A stretch of DNA of 51,456 nt from an uncultured Thermoguttaceae bacterium. Lineage in GTDB: Bacteria > Planctomycetota > Planctomycetia > Pirellulales > Thermoguttaceae. Shown piece by piece: positions 1 to 8,206 of the stretch. The position numbers and the translations under genes are program-made. Position 1 is the stretch's first letter. Each line of letters opens with the position of its first letter. The DNA is taken from positions 1-51,456 of the forward strand of contig CALIRO010000082.1 of NCBI GenBank assembly GCA_938042245.1, read 5' to 3'. The notes beneath the pieces are model-generated. The model was not told where the DNA came from. It ran no database searches and worked only from the letters and a program-made list of their open reading frames with translations.

Positions 1-1
1 T

Positions 2-1045
2 GGCCTCGATGGCCTGAGCTTCGGCTTTATCAATTGGAATTTCCTCCGGGCGGGGAAATTAGATAAACATTTTAACAATTACGGCGGCGAGGATCGATTC
101 TGGCTTTCTCCGGAAGGGGGCCCGTACAGCCTCTGGTTTGCCCCAGGGGTGCCGCAGACGCTAGAGCATTGGTTCACCCCCCCGGCATTCAACGAGGGCG
201 CTTGGCCGGTTGTCTCCAAGCCGGAAGACCCCTTCTGCCGGATGCGCGTGCCAATGAAACTCCAAAATACGGCTGGTACCCGCTTTGAGGTGGAGGTGGA
301 GCGGACGGTCCGCCTGCTCAAGAAGGAGGATTTGGCCCAACTGTTTGGCCCGGAAGCCGCCCAGCAGATTACCGCCGAGGGCGTGCGTTGGGTCGGTTAT
401 GAAACGATGAATGTACTCACCAACAAAGGCGAACCTATGACCAAACAAAAGGGGCTCATCTCTATCTGGATTGCCGGGATGCTCAACGCCGGGCCGCAAA
501 CCGTGGTTATTGTTCCCTACAAGGCGGGGCCCGAAAACGTGCTAGGCCCGGTGGTGGAGACCAGCTATTTCGGCGCCATCCCGCCGGAACGGATCAAGAT
601 TACGCCGCAAGCGGTGCTGTTTTTGGCCGATGCGAATTATCGCTCGAAGATCGGCACATCGCAGCGGCGGGCCAGGAATGTGGCCGGCTCGATCGACTTG
701 CTCAACCAGGTGCTCACCCTGGTCCATTTCTCCATGCCTGACAACCCGACGGAAGTTCCTTACATGTGTAACCTTTGGGGCGAGCACAAAGGCTCTTCGT
801 ATGAGGGCGATGTGTTCAATTCCTATAATGACGGCCCACCAGGAGAGGGCCAACCGCAGTTCGGCAAGTTCTACGAACTGGAGTCGCTTTCCCCGGCAGC
901 CGAACTCCAGCCCGGCGAAAGTCTCCGACATGCCCACCGCACTATCCACATCCAGGCCGACCTAAAAACCCTGGCTGGAATCGCCCGACAGGTCCTGGGC
1001 GTCGATCTGGAAGAAGTGCGCAGCCTAATGTTTGGCCGGAAATAA
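2..1045 (+). CDS. DUF6786 family protein, 5'-truncated by window edge
   Basis: The frame is open from base 2, so the gene starts outside the window and only the last 347 codons are seen. The in-window GTG at 149 is not the real start, because the family-like segment with FINWNF, NNYGGEDRFWLSPEGG and TLEHW lies upstream of it. That pattern (a GGEDRFW block followed by a 'LEHW' segment) matches my memory of DUF6786 proteins, common in planctomycetes and Bacteroidetes and of unknown function, possibly linked to carbohydrate use. No signal peptide can be judged because the N-terminus is missing. The gene ends in TAA and is followed by a repeat-rich gap. The family call is from recognition only; existence of the gene is near certain. 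Confidence 0.7.
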   Translation, partial: GLDGLSFGFINWNFLRAGKLDKHFNNYGGEDRFWLSPEGGPYSLWFAPGVPQTLEHWFTPPAFNEGAWPVVSKPEDPFCRMRVPMKLQNTAGTRFEVEVERTVRLLKKEDLAQLFGPEAAQQITAEGVRWVGYETMNVLTNKGEPMTKQKGLISIWIAGMLNAGPQTVVIVPYKAGPENVLGPVVETSYFGAIPPERIKITPQAVLFLADANYRSKIGTSQRRARNVAGSIDLLNQVLTLVHFSMPDNPTEVPYMCNLWGEHKGSSYEGDVFNSYNDGPPGEGQPQFGKFYELESLSPAAELQPGESLRHAHRTIHIQADLKTLAGIARQVLGVDLEEVRSLMFGRK

Positions 1046-1389
1046 AATAGGTAATACTTCTGCCGAAGGAAGTAGGGAGTTTATTTTGGGTTAAGGGGCG
1101 CCTTGCCTTGTCATTCCCGCGCAAGCGGGAATCCAGGTTTCCCTGGACCTTTTTCTGCGTTTCCCCTTGGGGGAGGCGTTGGAGCCTCCCTACAATGTAA
1201 CATCGTCTGGGAGACGGTAGGTGTTCTCCGTCAACTGTCAGGAAACTCAGTCTAACAGAGTAAGTTCCGATACCGTTGCCCAATGTTGGCCTTGGCTCAG
1301 AGGGCCTCTCCCGCACCAGGCGAGAGGCAACTGTTGTCATGCTGGCCGGTTCTTGTCAACTCCTGAAATGACCAGGACCAAGGATTCCG
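1046..1389. other. Intergenic gap with palindromic repeats and a degraded element
   Basis: No convincing gene. A perfect hairpin ATTCCCGC-GCAA-GCGGGAAT lies at 1113-1132 (8 bp stem, GNRA-type loop). A second, GGGAGGC/GCCTCCC, lies at 1171-1190. The stretch beginning about 1050 (GTAATACTTCTGCCGAAG) resembles a decayed left end of the dispersed inverted-repeat element described elsewhere in the window, but its right end is unclear. The promoter of the downstream protease gene should lie in the last 150 bases; I see no clear hexamers. Confidence 0.5.
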
Positions 1390-2913
1390 ATGTCCTTTTC
1401 TCCGCCTGAATCGTCTGGGCCGACTGCTTCGAGCCCGGACTGGCGTCAGCAGAACCCGCCGCGCTGCGAGGCCCAGGGCGACGCCGTGGGTACCTCTGGA
1501 CAGCTCACCGCCCCTCCGCTAACGGCCTCTCAGTTCCCGGGCGCCGGTGGTACCGAAACTGCTGCACCTACTTTGGGTCCCACACCCCAGAGGCCCTCTC
1601 CGGTTTCCGAGGCTGAGCTACAGCCAGAAGAATTGGCTGAGGCCCGGCAGTATGGCCGAATTCAGCGAAAATGCCTTCTGGCCGATCGGGCCATGGATCT
1701 GCTGTATTGGGCTATAGCAGCCCTGCTGCTGAGCCGACCACTGGAAAGCTTTTTGGGCTCCAGCCAGCTATGGGGAGGACTCGGGCAGCTATTGGCCCGA
1801 AGCGATACCGTCCGATTGGTTGCTCTGTTTGTAGGGTTGATTCTGGTTCATGCGGCGGTCTCCCTGCCGCTTGCCTTTTACGCGGGTTATGTGGTGGAAC
1901 AACGGTTTGGGTTCAGTCGGCTAACGGTGCTTCGGTGGGCTTGGCGGTATGTAAAACAATTCATCTTGGTTCTCCTCTTGAGTCTGCTGATCGTAGTAGG
2001 GCTATTTTGGATCATTCGGTGGACAGGGCCATGGTGGTGGCTACTGGGTGCCGGGGCCTTTTTCCTGTTGAGTGTGGTGCTGGGGCAACTGGCGCCGGTG
2101 CTGATCCTGCCGCTGTTTTACCGAGTGGAGCGATTGGATCGGCCGGAGCTTTTGGATCGGCTTCAGAAATTAGCTGAAGGGACTGGCCTGAGGTTGGAGG
2201 GAATTTATCGGCTGGAGCTGAGCGTCGAGACGGTCAAAGCGAATGCGGCGTTGGCGGGTCTGGGCCGAACCCGTCGGGTCCTGCTGGGGGATACGCTTCT
2301 GGAACACTTCCTACCAGAAGAGATCGAGACCATCTTCGCCCACGAAGTGGGCCATCATGTCCATCGGCACATTGGGAAAATGCTCTTGATGGGTTTGGTA
2401 GGTAGCGCCATCGGGTTTTTCGTTTGTGATGGGTTGTTAGCCTGGTGGGTGGGATTGGGCAAGACGGCTGCTTTGGCAGCACCTATCGCCCCCAGCATGG
2501 CAGAAGGACTAGGAGGAGTTGTGTCAGAGGCGGCGGCAACGGGCTCCGGCATGGCCCAGGCAGGAGGATTGGCTCTGGGACAACCAGCTGCAATAGCCTA
2601 TAGCCAGTTTCCCGTCTGGGCTATGCCGATGCTGCTGTTTTTACTGCTCGTGCTGGGGAGCCTCTCAGAGCCGCTCTGGAACGCTCTGTCTCGGTGGCAC
2701 GAACGCCAAGCCGACCTGTATGCGCTGAACCGGACCGGTAACCCAGAGGCATTCCAGCGGGCGTTTAGACGGTTGGCCCGGCTAAACAAAGAAGATCCCG
2801 ATCCGCCGGCCTGGGAGGTGGTGCTTTTCCATAGCCATCCGCCGATCCGGCATCGGCTGGCATTGGCGGAGCGGTTTGTACACCAAAAGGCGAACAGCCT
2901 CGACTCAGAATAA
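1390..2913 (+). CDS. M48-family (Ste24-like) membrane zinc metallopeptidase
   Basis: This is a 507-residue integral membrane protease of the M48/CAAX prenyl protease 1 (Ste24) type. The zinc motif HEVGH starts at residue 318 (sequence FAHEVGHHVHRH), and the third ligand region ERQAD is at about 438, the expected order. Several hydrophobic segments lie before the motif and two after it, placing the enzyme in the inner membrane. The first ~90 residues are a Pro/Ser/Gly/Thr-rich extension not typical of the family and could be overcalled; the ATG at 1390 follows a weak AGGA, and later starts are possible. Bacterial homologues usually act in protein quality control; prenyl substrates are not expected in bacteria. 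The substrate cannot be told from sequence. Confidence 0.88.
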   Translation: MSFSPPESSGPTASSPDWRQQNPPRCEAQGDAVGTSGQLTAPPLTASQFPGAGGTETAAPTLGPTPQRPSPVSEAELQPEELAEARQYGRIQRKCLLADRAMDLLYWAIAALLLSRPLESFLGSSQLWGGLGQLLARSDTVRLVALFVGLILVHAAVSLPLAFYAGYVVEQRFGFSRLTVLRWAWRYVKQFILVLLLSLLIVVGLFWIIRWTGPWWWLLGAGAFFLLSVVLGQLAPVLILPLFYRVERLDRPELLDRLQKLAEGTGLRLEGIYRLELSVETVKANAALAGLGRTRRVLLGDTLLEHFLPEEIETIFAHEVGHHVHRHIGKMLLMGLVGSAIGFFVCDGLLAWWVGLGKTAALAAPIAPSMAEGLGGVVSEAAATGSGMAQAGGLALGQPAAIAYSQFPVWAMPMLLFLLLVLGSLSEPLWNALSRWHERQADLYALNRTGNPEAFQRAFRRLARLNKEDPDPPAWEVVLFHSHPPIRHRLALAERFVHQKANSLDSE

Positions 2914-3008
2914 GGGCTGCCAGCAAACACTTTTTTCTACGAGGATTACTGCTATCGCCAGCCTTCCAGATGAGCTGACCCATTGCCACTACCAGCCAGC
3001 AGGTTGTT

Positions 3009-3188
3009 CTACGAGGATTCCTGCTGTTTGAGTTTAGCCAATTCGGCTTCGGCGGCGGCCAGTTGGGCCTGTAAGGTCTGGATTTCTCTGAGATCGTCGG
3101 GTTGTTTTTTGGCGCCGGCCAGTTGCTGTTTGAGCCGTTGGACCCGCTGTTGAAGGGCCTCGATTTTCTTTTTGAGCTTTTTGTCCAT
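3009..3188 (-). CDS. Small coiled-coil protein, 59 aa
   Basis: This short gene starts at ATG 3188 with AAAGGA placed well upstream. It encodes 59 residues beginning MDKKLKKKIEALQQRVQRLK and ending at TAG 3009. The product is almost entirely heptad-like, rich in Lys, Gln, Ala and Leu, with a central Gly-Ala-Lys-Lys-Gln-Pro break that suggests two helices folding as a coiled-coil hairpin. There is no signal peptide or membrane segment. It lies 36 bases downstream of the nucleotidyltransferase-family gene on the same strand, so the two are probably cotranscribed. I recall similar short proteins in other planctomycetes but can assign no function. The good ribosome site and clean frame make it a likely real gene. 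Confidence 0.75.
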   Translation of the reverse strand: MDKKLKKKIEALQQRVQRLKQQLAGAKKQPDDLREIQTLQAQLAAAEAELAKLKQQESS

Positions 3189-3224
3189 CAGGCGGTTCCT
3201 TTAGAAGCAGCACAAGGCGGTAGA

Positions 3225-4595
3225 TTACGGATTTCTTTCATTTTGGGCAATTTGCTGAGCCTGTTGAAGAGCCTGCTCGGAAGAATGAATTTGGCCGTCC
3301 AATTGGGCTGCACGCAGTTGGTCCAAGATTTTTTTATAGATTGGCCCTTGAGGGATGCCTAACTGAATAAGATCATCGCCCGTGATCAACGGCGGCGGAT
3401 TAAGCAGTTGGGGGGGCAGGGCCAACTTCTGTTGACAGAATTGTACATCCTCCAGCGCCGCCCATCCCAGCAACGCTTTTGCTTCCATCAGAGCTAGTAA
3501 TTCATGGACGCCGGGATGGATGAGGATCGGCTGCACTCTGGACCAGGGTTGACAGGCGGCCTGATGGAGGGCCTCGGCATGATCGACCAACCAGGCTGCC
3601 CGTTCCATCACCTGGTTCGACAGGCGCCATCGCCGTCCGATGGCGATGACCTCCCGGCCCGTGCACAACCCGGCTAGCAAGCCGGCCAAAGCCAACGTAA
3701 AACTCGGTTCCTTCAACTGTTGCAGAATAAGGAGCGATCGGGCCAGTTCCGGCCTGCTCTCTGGCGGCACAGCGGACACCGGCTGGACAGCATGGCTCTG
3801 CGAAGGTTCCGAGAACAACTCCGTGGCAGTGGTCTGATTCGCAGGGGTTGGCGGGGATGATTCAGCTCCCCTTTTTGGTAGGAGGATTTCAGGCAGCAGC
3901 GGCTTGGCCAATCCCGTCGCTACCAAAAGCCGAACCCCCTCGGCTCGAAACGGAGCGGTCAACAGCCGCTCCATCTCTCCAGCAATCCGTTCGGCGGAGA
4001 CTTGGAGGATTTGGTCGGCCATTTGGACGATGGCTTGGAAAGTGGCCGGTTCGATAGTAAATCCCAACTCCGCTGCAAACCGGACCGCCCGAAGCATCCG
4101 AAGCTTGTCTTCGTGGAACCGTTGGCTGGGATGGCCGATGGCCCGAATCTGCCGACGTTGTATGTCCCCCTGGCCGCCCACATAATCGATATATTCCTGC
4201 CGGACTGGGTCGTAAAAGATGCCGTTGATCGTAAAATCCCGGCGTTGGGCGTCTTCCTGTGCAGAGGTGAACCACACCCGGTCCGGATGCCGACCATCGG
4301 AATACTCGGCCTCTTGGCGGAAGGTGGTAACTTCGACCTGTCCAGCCCCTCGGGGTCCAACCACCGTGATCGTCCCGAAGGCTGCTCCCACCGCTAGGGT
4401 CCTATGCCGGCGGAACACCCGACGGATCTCCCCAGGCCGGGCGTCGGTGGCTACATCATAGTCTTTCGGAACCCGGCCAAGCAATTGATCCCGTACACAA
4501 CCGCCCGCCCAATAGGCAGTAAAACCGGCGCCTTGCAGCTTTCGAACCACATAAAGGGCAAAATCACGCTGTTTTTCTGGAATGAACCGGGGCAC
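3225..4595 (-). CDS. cca: CCA tRNA nucleotidyltransferase / poly(A) polymerase family protein
   Basis: Class II nucleotidyltransferase, about 456 residues. The N-terminal catalytic domain has the GGCVRD motif and the KDYDVATDA active-site segment carrying the metal-binding aspartates, followed by the ERIAGEMERLL helix region typical of bacterial CCA-adding/poly(A) polymerase family members. A Ser/Thr/Pro-rich stretch between neck and tail domains looks like a lineage-specific insertion. The frame continues upstream to a TTG at 4631, but GTG 4595 has GGAGGGG just before it and leaves the whole catalytic domain intact, so I prefer it. The tRNA gene in this window does not encode its CCA end, consistent with a need for CCA addition. 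CCA-adding, A-adding and poly(A) activities cannot be separated by eye. Confidence 0.88.
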   Translation of the reverse strand: MPRFIPEKQRDFALYVVRKLQGAGFTAYWAGGCVRDQLLGRVPKDYDVATDARPGEIRRVFRRHRTLAVGAAFGTITVVGPRGAGQVEVTTFRQEAEYSDGRHPDRVWFTSAQEDAQRRDFTINGIFYDPVRQEYIDYVGGQGDIQRRQIRAIGHPSQRFHEDKLRMLRAVRFAAELGFTIEPATFQAIVQMADQILQVSAERIAGEMERLLTAPFRAEGVRLLVATGLAKPLLPEILLPKRGAESSPPTPANQTTATELFSEPSQSHAVQPVSAVPPESRPELARSLLILQQLKEPSFTLALAGLLAGLCTGREVIAIGRRWRLSNQVMERAAWLVDHAEALHQAACQPWSRVQPILIHPGVHELLALMEAKALLGWAALEDVQFCQQKLALPPQLLNPPPLITGDDLIQLGIPQGPIYKKILDQLRAAQLDGQIHSSEQALQQAQQIAQNERNP

Positions 4596-4891
4596 TGGAC
4601 CCCTCCATTGCACCCTGGGATTCTGCCCCAATTGGGGCCGTACTCTTTGGAAAATTCCCTTGAAACTCTTCTACCCAAAATACTCCTCCGAAAGGCCCGA
4701 ACTTTTTACTGTAACGCATCCCGGAGAGATCGCCAATTGGGTTTTAACCAGAAAAAAAGAGGGGAGCTAGCATCCGCCTAAAGATGGGTGTATATTAAAT
4801 CTATAGAGGTATGAAAAGAAATCCCCCCTCGTTAGAGGGGATCAGAACCATGGCCCTAAAGGCCGCGGGATGGCACCAGATGGGGAAAATT

Positions 4892-5053
4892 CGTACCATT
4901 TTAGCCGAATGGCCTAATCCGCCATCCCCACAAAAGCGGGAATCCCGTCATTATGATTGGGTTAGGATTTTCGGAATTCCCGGTTGTGCGGGAATGGCCC
5001 CGTCTTTCCTCTGAATACACACCGGGGAGTTTCTTCATTCGGCTAAAGCATTA
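4892..5053. repeat. MITE-like dispersed element, copy 1
   Basis: The ends are inverted: CGTACCATTTTAGCCGAATG at the left and TTCATTCGGCTAAAGCATTAC at the right. Internally there are two imperfect hairpins built on GGAATTCCCG and GCGGGAATCCCG-type sequence. The length is 162 bases, matching other copies in the window. It lies alone between the cca-family gene and the SufR-like regulator. No coding capacity is seen. Confidence 0.7.
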
Positions 5054-5137
5054 CATTTTGCCAAACCCCCGGAACGAGTTCCGACCGCCCACTAGATTAG
5101 ACAAAAAGACATGTTTGCCTCTGGGAGCACCAAGAAC

Positions 5138-5162
5138 TAATATTAAAACATACGGAATATTC
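5138..5162 (+). promoter_or_regulatory. Two AT-rich palindromes upstream of the SufR-like gene (candidate operator)
   Basis: TAATATTA (5138-5145) and GAATATTC (5155-5162) are perfect 8-base palindromes about one and a half helical turns apart. They end 65 bases before the preferred start codon of the SufR-like regulator. That position would suit an autoregulatory operator or a promoter -10 area. No consensus for this regulator is known to me, so the assignment is a guess from position and symmetry. Confidence 0.3.
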
Positions 5163-5227
5163 GTTGTTTTGGTGAACCCGTTCATCTTTTCCCTTACCCT
5201 TATATGATTTCGGAAGGACCAGGGAAG

Positions 5228-5881
5228 ATGGCAAATTCGTTGGTAACAGCTGCTGGGATGAAGATTCTGAAAATTTTGGTAGGAAATGCGCCGCAGACGG
5301 TCTCTGAATTGATTAAAAAAACAGGGGTAACACGCACCGCCATTACCGAACAACTCAACGAACTGATGGCAGCCGGGTTCGTCCAGCGCAGTGTGCAACC
5401 TCTGGCAGGCCGAGGTCGGCCCCGGTATCTATACAGCATTACCCATACTGCTTTAATCGCTTTATTCCCTGGCAGTGCGCATTTGGTGGTTCCCGCCATT
5501 TGGCGGGCGATCCGCAAAATCGGCGGCCAAAAACTCATCCAACAAGTGATCCAAGAGGTTACTCAAGAGCTGGTAATCTACTATAGCGAAAAGATCACCG
5601 CTAGCCAGCCAGAAAAACGCCTCCGGCAGTTGCTCGAGCTATGGCAGCAAGAAGGGTGTGTGGTGGACATGAGCGAACGAAACGGCCGCATTATCTTCCA
5701 AAAGCGAAGTTGCCCCTTCTTAAGCATGTACGAAGCCTCCGGCGATATCTGCTATGTGGATCGGGAACTGATCTCGGCCATTGTAGGCCATCCGGTGCGC
5801 CGGGTAACCTATCGGCATGAAGGGGCCCCATGTTGTACTTTTGAACTAGATCTTTCTGCTCGGAAACGCCCCAGCCGGTAA
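5228..5881 (+). CDS. SufR-like HTH transcriptional regulator with Cys-rich C-terminus
   Basis: A 217-residue regulator. Residues ~8-75 form a winged helix (LKILVG...TVSELIKKTGVTRTAITEQL, then a GRGRPRYLY wing), as in ArsR/SufR-type repressors. The C-terminal third carries CPF, DICYVD and APCCTF cysteines in the arrangement typical of SufR-like proteins, which bind an Fe-S cluster and sense iron, oxygen or redox state. The start at 5228 is chosen because GGAAGGACCAGGGAAG precedes it; the upstream ATG 5204 has no ribosome site. It is convergent with the 3' end of the Wood-Ljungdahl cluster, whose enzymes are Fe-S rich and oxygen sensitive, so controlling that cluster is an attractive but unproven role. 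No suf or isc genes are in view. Confidence 0.72.
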   Translation: MANSLVTAAGMKILKILVGNAPQTVSELIKKTGVTRTAITEQLNELMAAGFVQRSVQPLAGRGRPRYLYSITHTALIALFPGSAHLVVPAIWRAIRKIGGQKLIQQVIQEVTQELVIYYSEKITASQPEKRLRQLLELWQQEGCVVDMSERNGRIIFQKRSCPFLSMYEASGDICYVDRELISAIVGHPVRRVTYRHEGAPCCTFELDLSARKRPSR

Positions 5882-5922
5882 TTCCTTTCCCCATCCCTTC
5901 CTAGAAAACACTTCTCCTTTTC

Positions 5923-6113
5923 GTAACATTTCAGCCGGGTAAAGTGAATCTGCTGTTTTTTCGTAAGAAGCTGCACCATCTCCCTGCCGCGCAACCGGCT
6001 GTCCCAATACCCCCTCACCCTAACCCTCTCCCACAGAGGGGAGAAGGGACCTCTGGATCGTGCGCTTTCGCGGGGATGACAACCGAGAGGCTCCATTCGG
6101 CTAAATTGTTACG
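5923..6113. repeat. MITE-like dispersed element, copy 2, with nested palindromic repeat
   Basis: The left end GTAACATTTCAGCC and right end GGCTAAATTGTTAC form the terminal inverted repeats. The copy is longer (191 bases) than the others and contains at 6010-6050 a CCCTCACCCTAACCCTCTCCC-type palindrome that also occurs at 9189. It lies between the convergent SufR-like gene and cooC. Confidence 0.7.
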
Positions 6114-6198
6114 AATCTTGATCCTCCAGCAACGCCCACCAAAGGGAGGGATTTGGAGATGTGAGCTTTTTTTAGGGTGGGTTCTAACCTGCCGGGCG

Positions 6199-6975
6199 TC
6201 AGGTTTCTAGGCCCAGGGCCTCGGCGATCCGTTCGGCCGCGGAAAGTAACTCTGGGGCTTGGTCAAAGATAGCTTTTGCCGCCTGATCGGCAGCCAGGGC
6301 GTTTGGACTAAATGGCAAACAGCCTAGCAAAGGAAGTTCCGGGCTGTGCCGGCGGATGAAGGCTTCGTCTTCTCCGCCTCGTACTTTGTTAGCCACTAGA
6401 TAGAGATTTTTGATCCCAATTTGGCGGGCCAACTGCTGAATCTGTTGGGCGGTTTGTAAGCTCCGCAAACCCGGTTCCACTACAATCAAAAATGCATCAA
6501 CAGCCCCTGCGGTGCCCCGGCCTAGGTGTTCGACGCCCGGCTCCATATCTAAAAGTAATGTCTGCCCCGATCGCAAAAGCAGATGGGTTACCAGGGCCTT
6601 CAGCAGGGCGTTTTCCGGACACAGGCAGCCGGTGCCGGCCCCTCGGACTGTGCCAAGCCGGAGCAGCTTTATGCCCCGATGGTCCACGCTGAGGCTTTCG
6701 GGCAGATCATCGACTTTCGGATTCAGCTTGAACCAAGCGCCCACGCTTCCAGGCCGGGCGCCGGTCCGCTCGTAGATCAACTCTTCCATTTGGGCAATGG
6801 GCCGAAGCTCTGCTTGCACCTCCGGCGGAACCCCCAGGGCCATCGCTAGGTTGCCCGCTGGGTCCGCATCAATGGCAATGGGCTGTTCGCCTCGCTGCGT
6901 ATAGATATAAGCAAGCAGAGCGGTCAACGTGGTCTTGCCCACTCCGCCTTTACCGGTAATGGCAATTTTCGGCAT
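6199..6975 (-). CDS. cooC: CooC-type CODH nickel-insertion ATPase (copy 1)
   Basis: A 258-residue MinD/ParA-class P-loop ATPase. The deviant Walker A GKGGVGKT is at residues 8-15, IDADPAGNLA follows near 35-43, and a CLC pair is at 117 and 119, the CxC that joins the CooC dimer and binds metal. CooC/AcsF proteins couple ATP hydrolysis to nickel loading of CO dehydrogenase or acetyl-CoA synthase. The start ATG 6975 gives the expected MPKIAITGKGG N-terminus. It is the last gene of the minus-strand cluster, 100 bases after acsE. It is clearly different in sequence from the second CooC-like gene at 8203-8988, so the two may serve different metal sites; which serves which cannot be told here. Confidence 0.92.
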   Translation of the reverse strand: MPKIAITGKGGVGKTTLTALLAYIYTQRGEQPIAIDADPAGNLAMALGVPPEVQAELRPIAQMEELIYERTGARPGSVGAWFKLNPKVDDLPESLSVDHRGIKLLRLGTVRGAGTGCLCPENALLKALVTHLLLRSGQTLLLDMEPGVEHLGRGTAGAVDAFLIVVEPGLRSLQTAQQIQQLARQIGIKNLYLVANKVRGGEDEAFIRRHSPELPLLGCLPFSPNALAADQAAKAIFDQAPELLSAAERIAEALGLET

Positions 6976-7075
6976 CAGAACCCCCTTTGCACTGTCCCAC
7001 CCCTACCCCGATTTCTGCCGGTAACCGGGGGCTTTTTTCTGCCCAAAAGCAAGGCCCCTTGCTCCAACAGGCTTT

Positions 7076-7999
7076 TCAGACCCGCAGGTAGGCGTCGCTA
7101 TAGATGACTTTGTTCAGAAGAATTTGAACAGTTTTCCATATATCCATTTGCTCCGGATCGTTCTGATCTACATCTTCTAACTGAAGTTCTTCCATGTTGG
7201 CCACCGCATCATGCAGTTTTAATATCAATCGGCCGACCGGAGTGCTCGCATCTCGGGTTTCCACCATCCGGATCCAGTCCATCAGTTGCCGGTCCAGGGG
7301 ATCGGCGATCACCATATCCACCCCGGCGCCCATCAGCATCACCATGTAGGTACGGTTGATCAAGGGGCGGAGTTCCGGAGGCACCTGGTTGGAGACATTC
7401 GATAGGCCCGCATTCGTCAGCGGCCGGGGGTCCCAGGCCGCCTTCAGCGTCCGAATCGCTTCGATGCACTCCGGACAATAAGGCTGGGTCCCTTTGACCG
7501 TCAAAACCAACGGATCCAACATCAGGTCGCTCATGGGAAAGTCGATCTCCAGCATCCGGGGAATGATCTTTTCCAGGGCAATGCTGACGCGCTCCTCCGC
7601 ACTAACGGGGATCATTCCCTCGGCCATGGTCAGCGCAATGAGTCGGGTGTTATATTTTTTAGCCACCAACGGTACGCTTTCCAGCCGGTCCCCCCGGGCA
7701 TCGGTGGAGTTGATGATCGGTTGGGCTTTGCGCACCACCTGGCAGGCAGCTTCAATGGCGGCCAGATTGGTCGTATCGAAACTCAACGGCACATCCACCA
7801 CCTCTTCGACCACCCGAACCAACCAGGGGAGGATCTCATGGCCTTGTTTCTTTTGGGGGCCGATGTTGAGGTCAATCGCGCTGGCCCCAGCCTCTACCAA
7901 TCGGACGGCTAGGTCCTGGAAAAACCGAGCGTCCCGATTGGCCAATGCCTCCTTCACCCGGGGAGAGATCAAATGAATGTTTTCCGCAATAATGTACAT
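7076..7999 (-). CDS. acsE: Methyltetrahydrofolate:corrinoid/iron-sulfur protein methyltransferase
   Basis: A 307-residue TIM-barrel methyltransferase of the pterin-binding family. It transfers the methyl group of CH3-THF to the cobalt of the corrinoid/Fe-S protein (or the reverse). Family features are the MYIIAENIHLISPRV opening, AIDLNIGPQK (residues ~45), PLSFDTTN (~70), INSTDARGD and TNAGLSNVSN. The frame is open to 8038, but ATG 7999 follows GGAAGTTGG and gives the family's usual N-terminus, so the longer start is rejected. It lies between the two cooC genes in the cluster. Methionine synthase and other methylamine-type methyltransferases share the fold, but the context with acsB, acsC and acsD settles the call. 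Confidence 0.92.
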   Translation of the reverse strand: MYIIAENIHLISPRVKEALANRDARFFQDLAVRLVEAGASAIDLNIGPQKKQGHEILPWLVRVVEEVVDVPLSFDTTNLAAIEAACQVVRKAQPIINSTDARGDRLESVPLVAKKYNTRLIALTMAEGMIPVSAEERVSIALEKIIPRMLEIDFPMSDLMLDPLVLTVKGTQPYCPECIEAIRTLKAAWDPRPLTNAGLSNVSNQVPPELRPLINRTYMVMLMGAGVDMVIADPLDRQLMDWIRMVETRDASTPVGRLILKLHDAVANMEELQLEDVDQNDPEQMDIWKTVQILLNKVIYSDAYLRV

Positions 8000-8040
8000 G
8001 CCAACTTCCTGAAAAAGAAGTGAACAGAACCAACCCATTT

Positions 8041-8206
8041 TAAAACATTTCAGCCAGGGGGAGACTTCCTGGCAAGTGCGAAGGTCTCGGACGCATTCCC
8101 TCAGGGTGGGCGTCTGGTCCGCCTGCTAGCCTACCAAAGCAAAGGGGAACCTTCCATAGGGAACTCCCCTCGGCGGAGCATGGACCGCCATCGGACGGAT
8201 GGTTAA
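8041..8206. repeat. Possible decayed MITE-like element between acsE and cooC copy 2
   Basis: AAAACATTTCAGCC at 8043-8056 matches the terminal repeat of the dispersed element. CGGACGGATGGTTAAC at 8191-8206 is a weak match to the opposite end. The distance fits the family length. If real, the right end supplies the stop codon of the neighbouring cooC-like gene. The right end is poor, so this is tentative. Confidence 0.3.

Noticed and set aside
161..499. Long minus-strand frames opposite the DUF6786, AcsB and macroglobulin genes
   Set aside because: These are antisense shadows caused by high third-position G+C; none has family-like sequence.
6186..6205. AACCTG/CAGGTT hairpin at the cooC-1 stop as cluster terminator
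   Set aside because: Only a 6 bp stem overlapping the stop codon, with no U-run in the cluster's direction.
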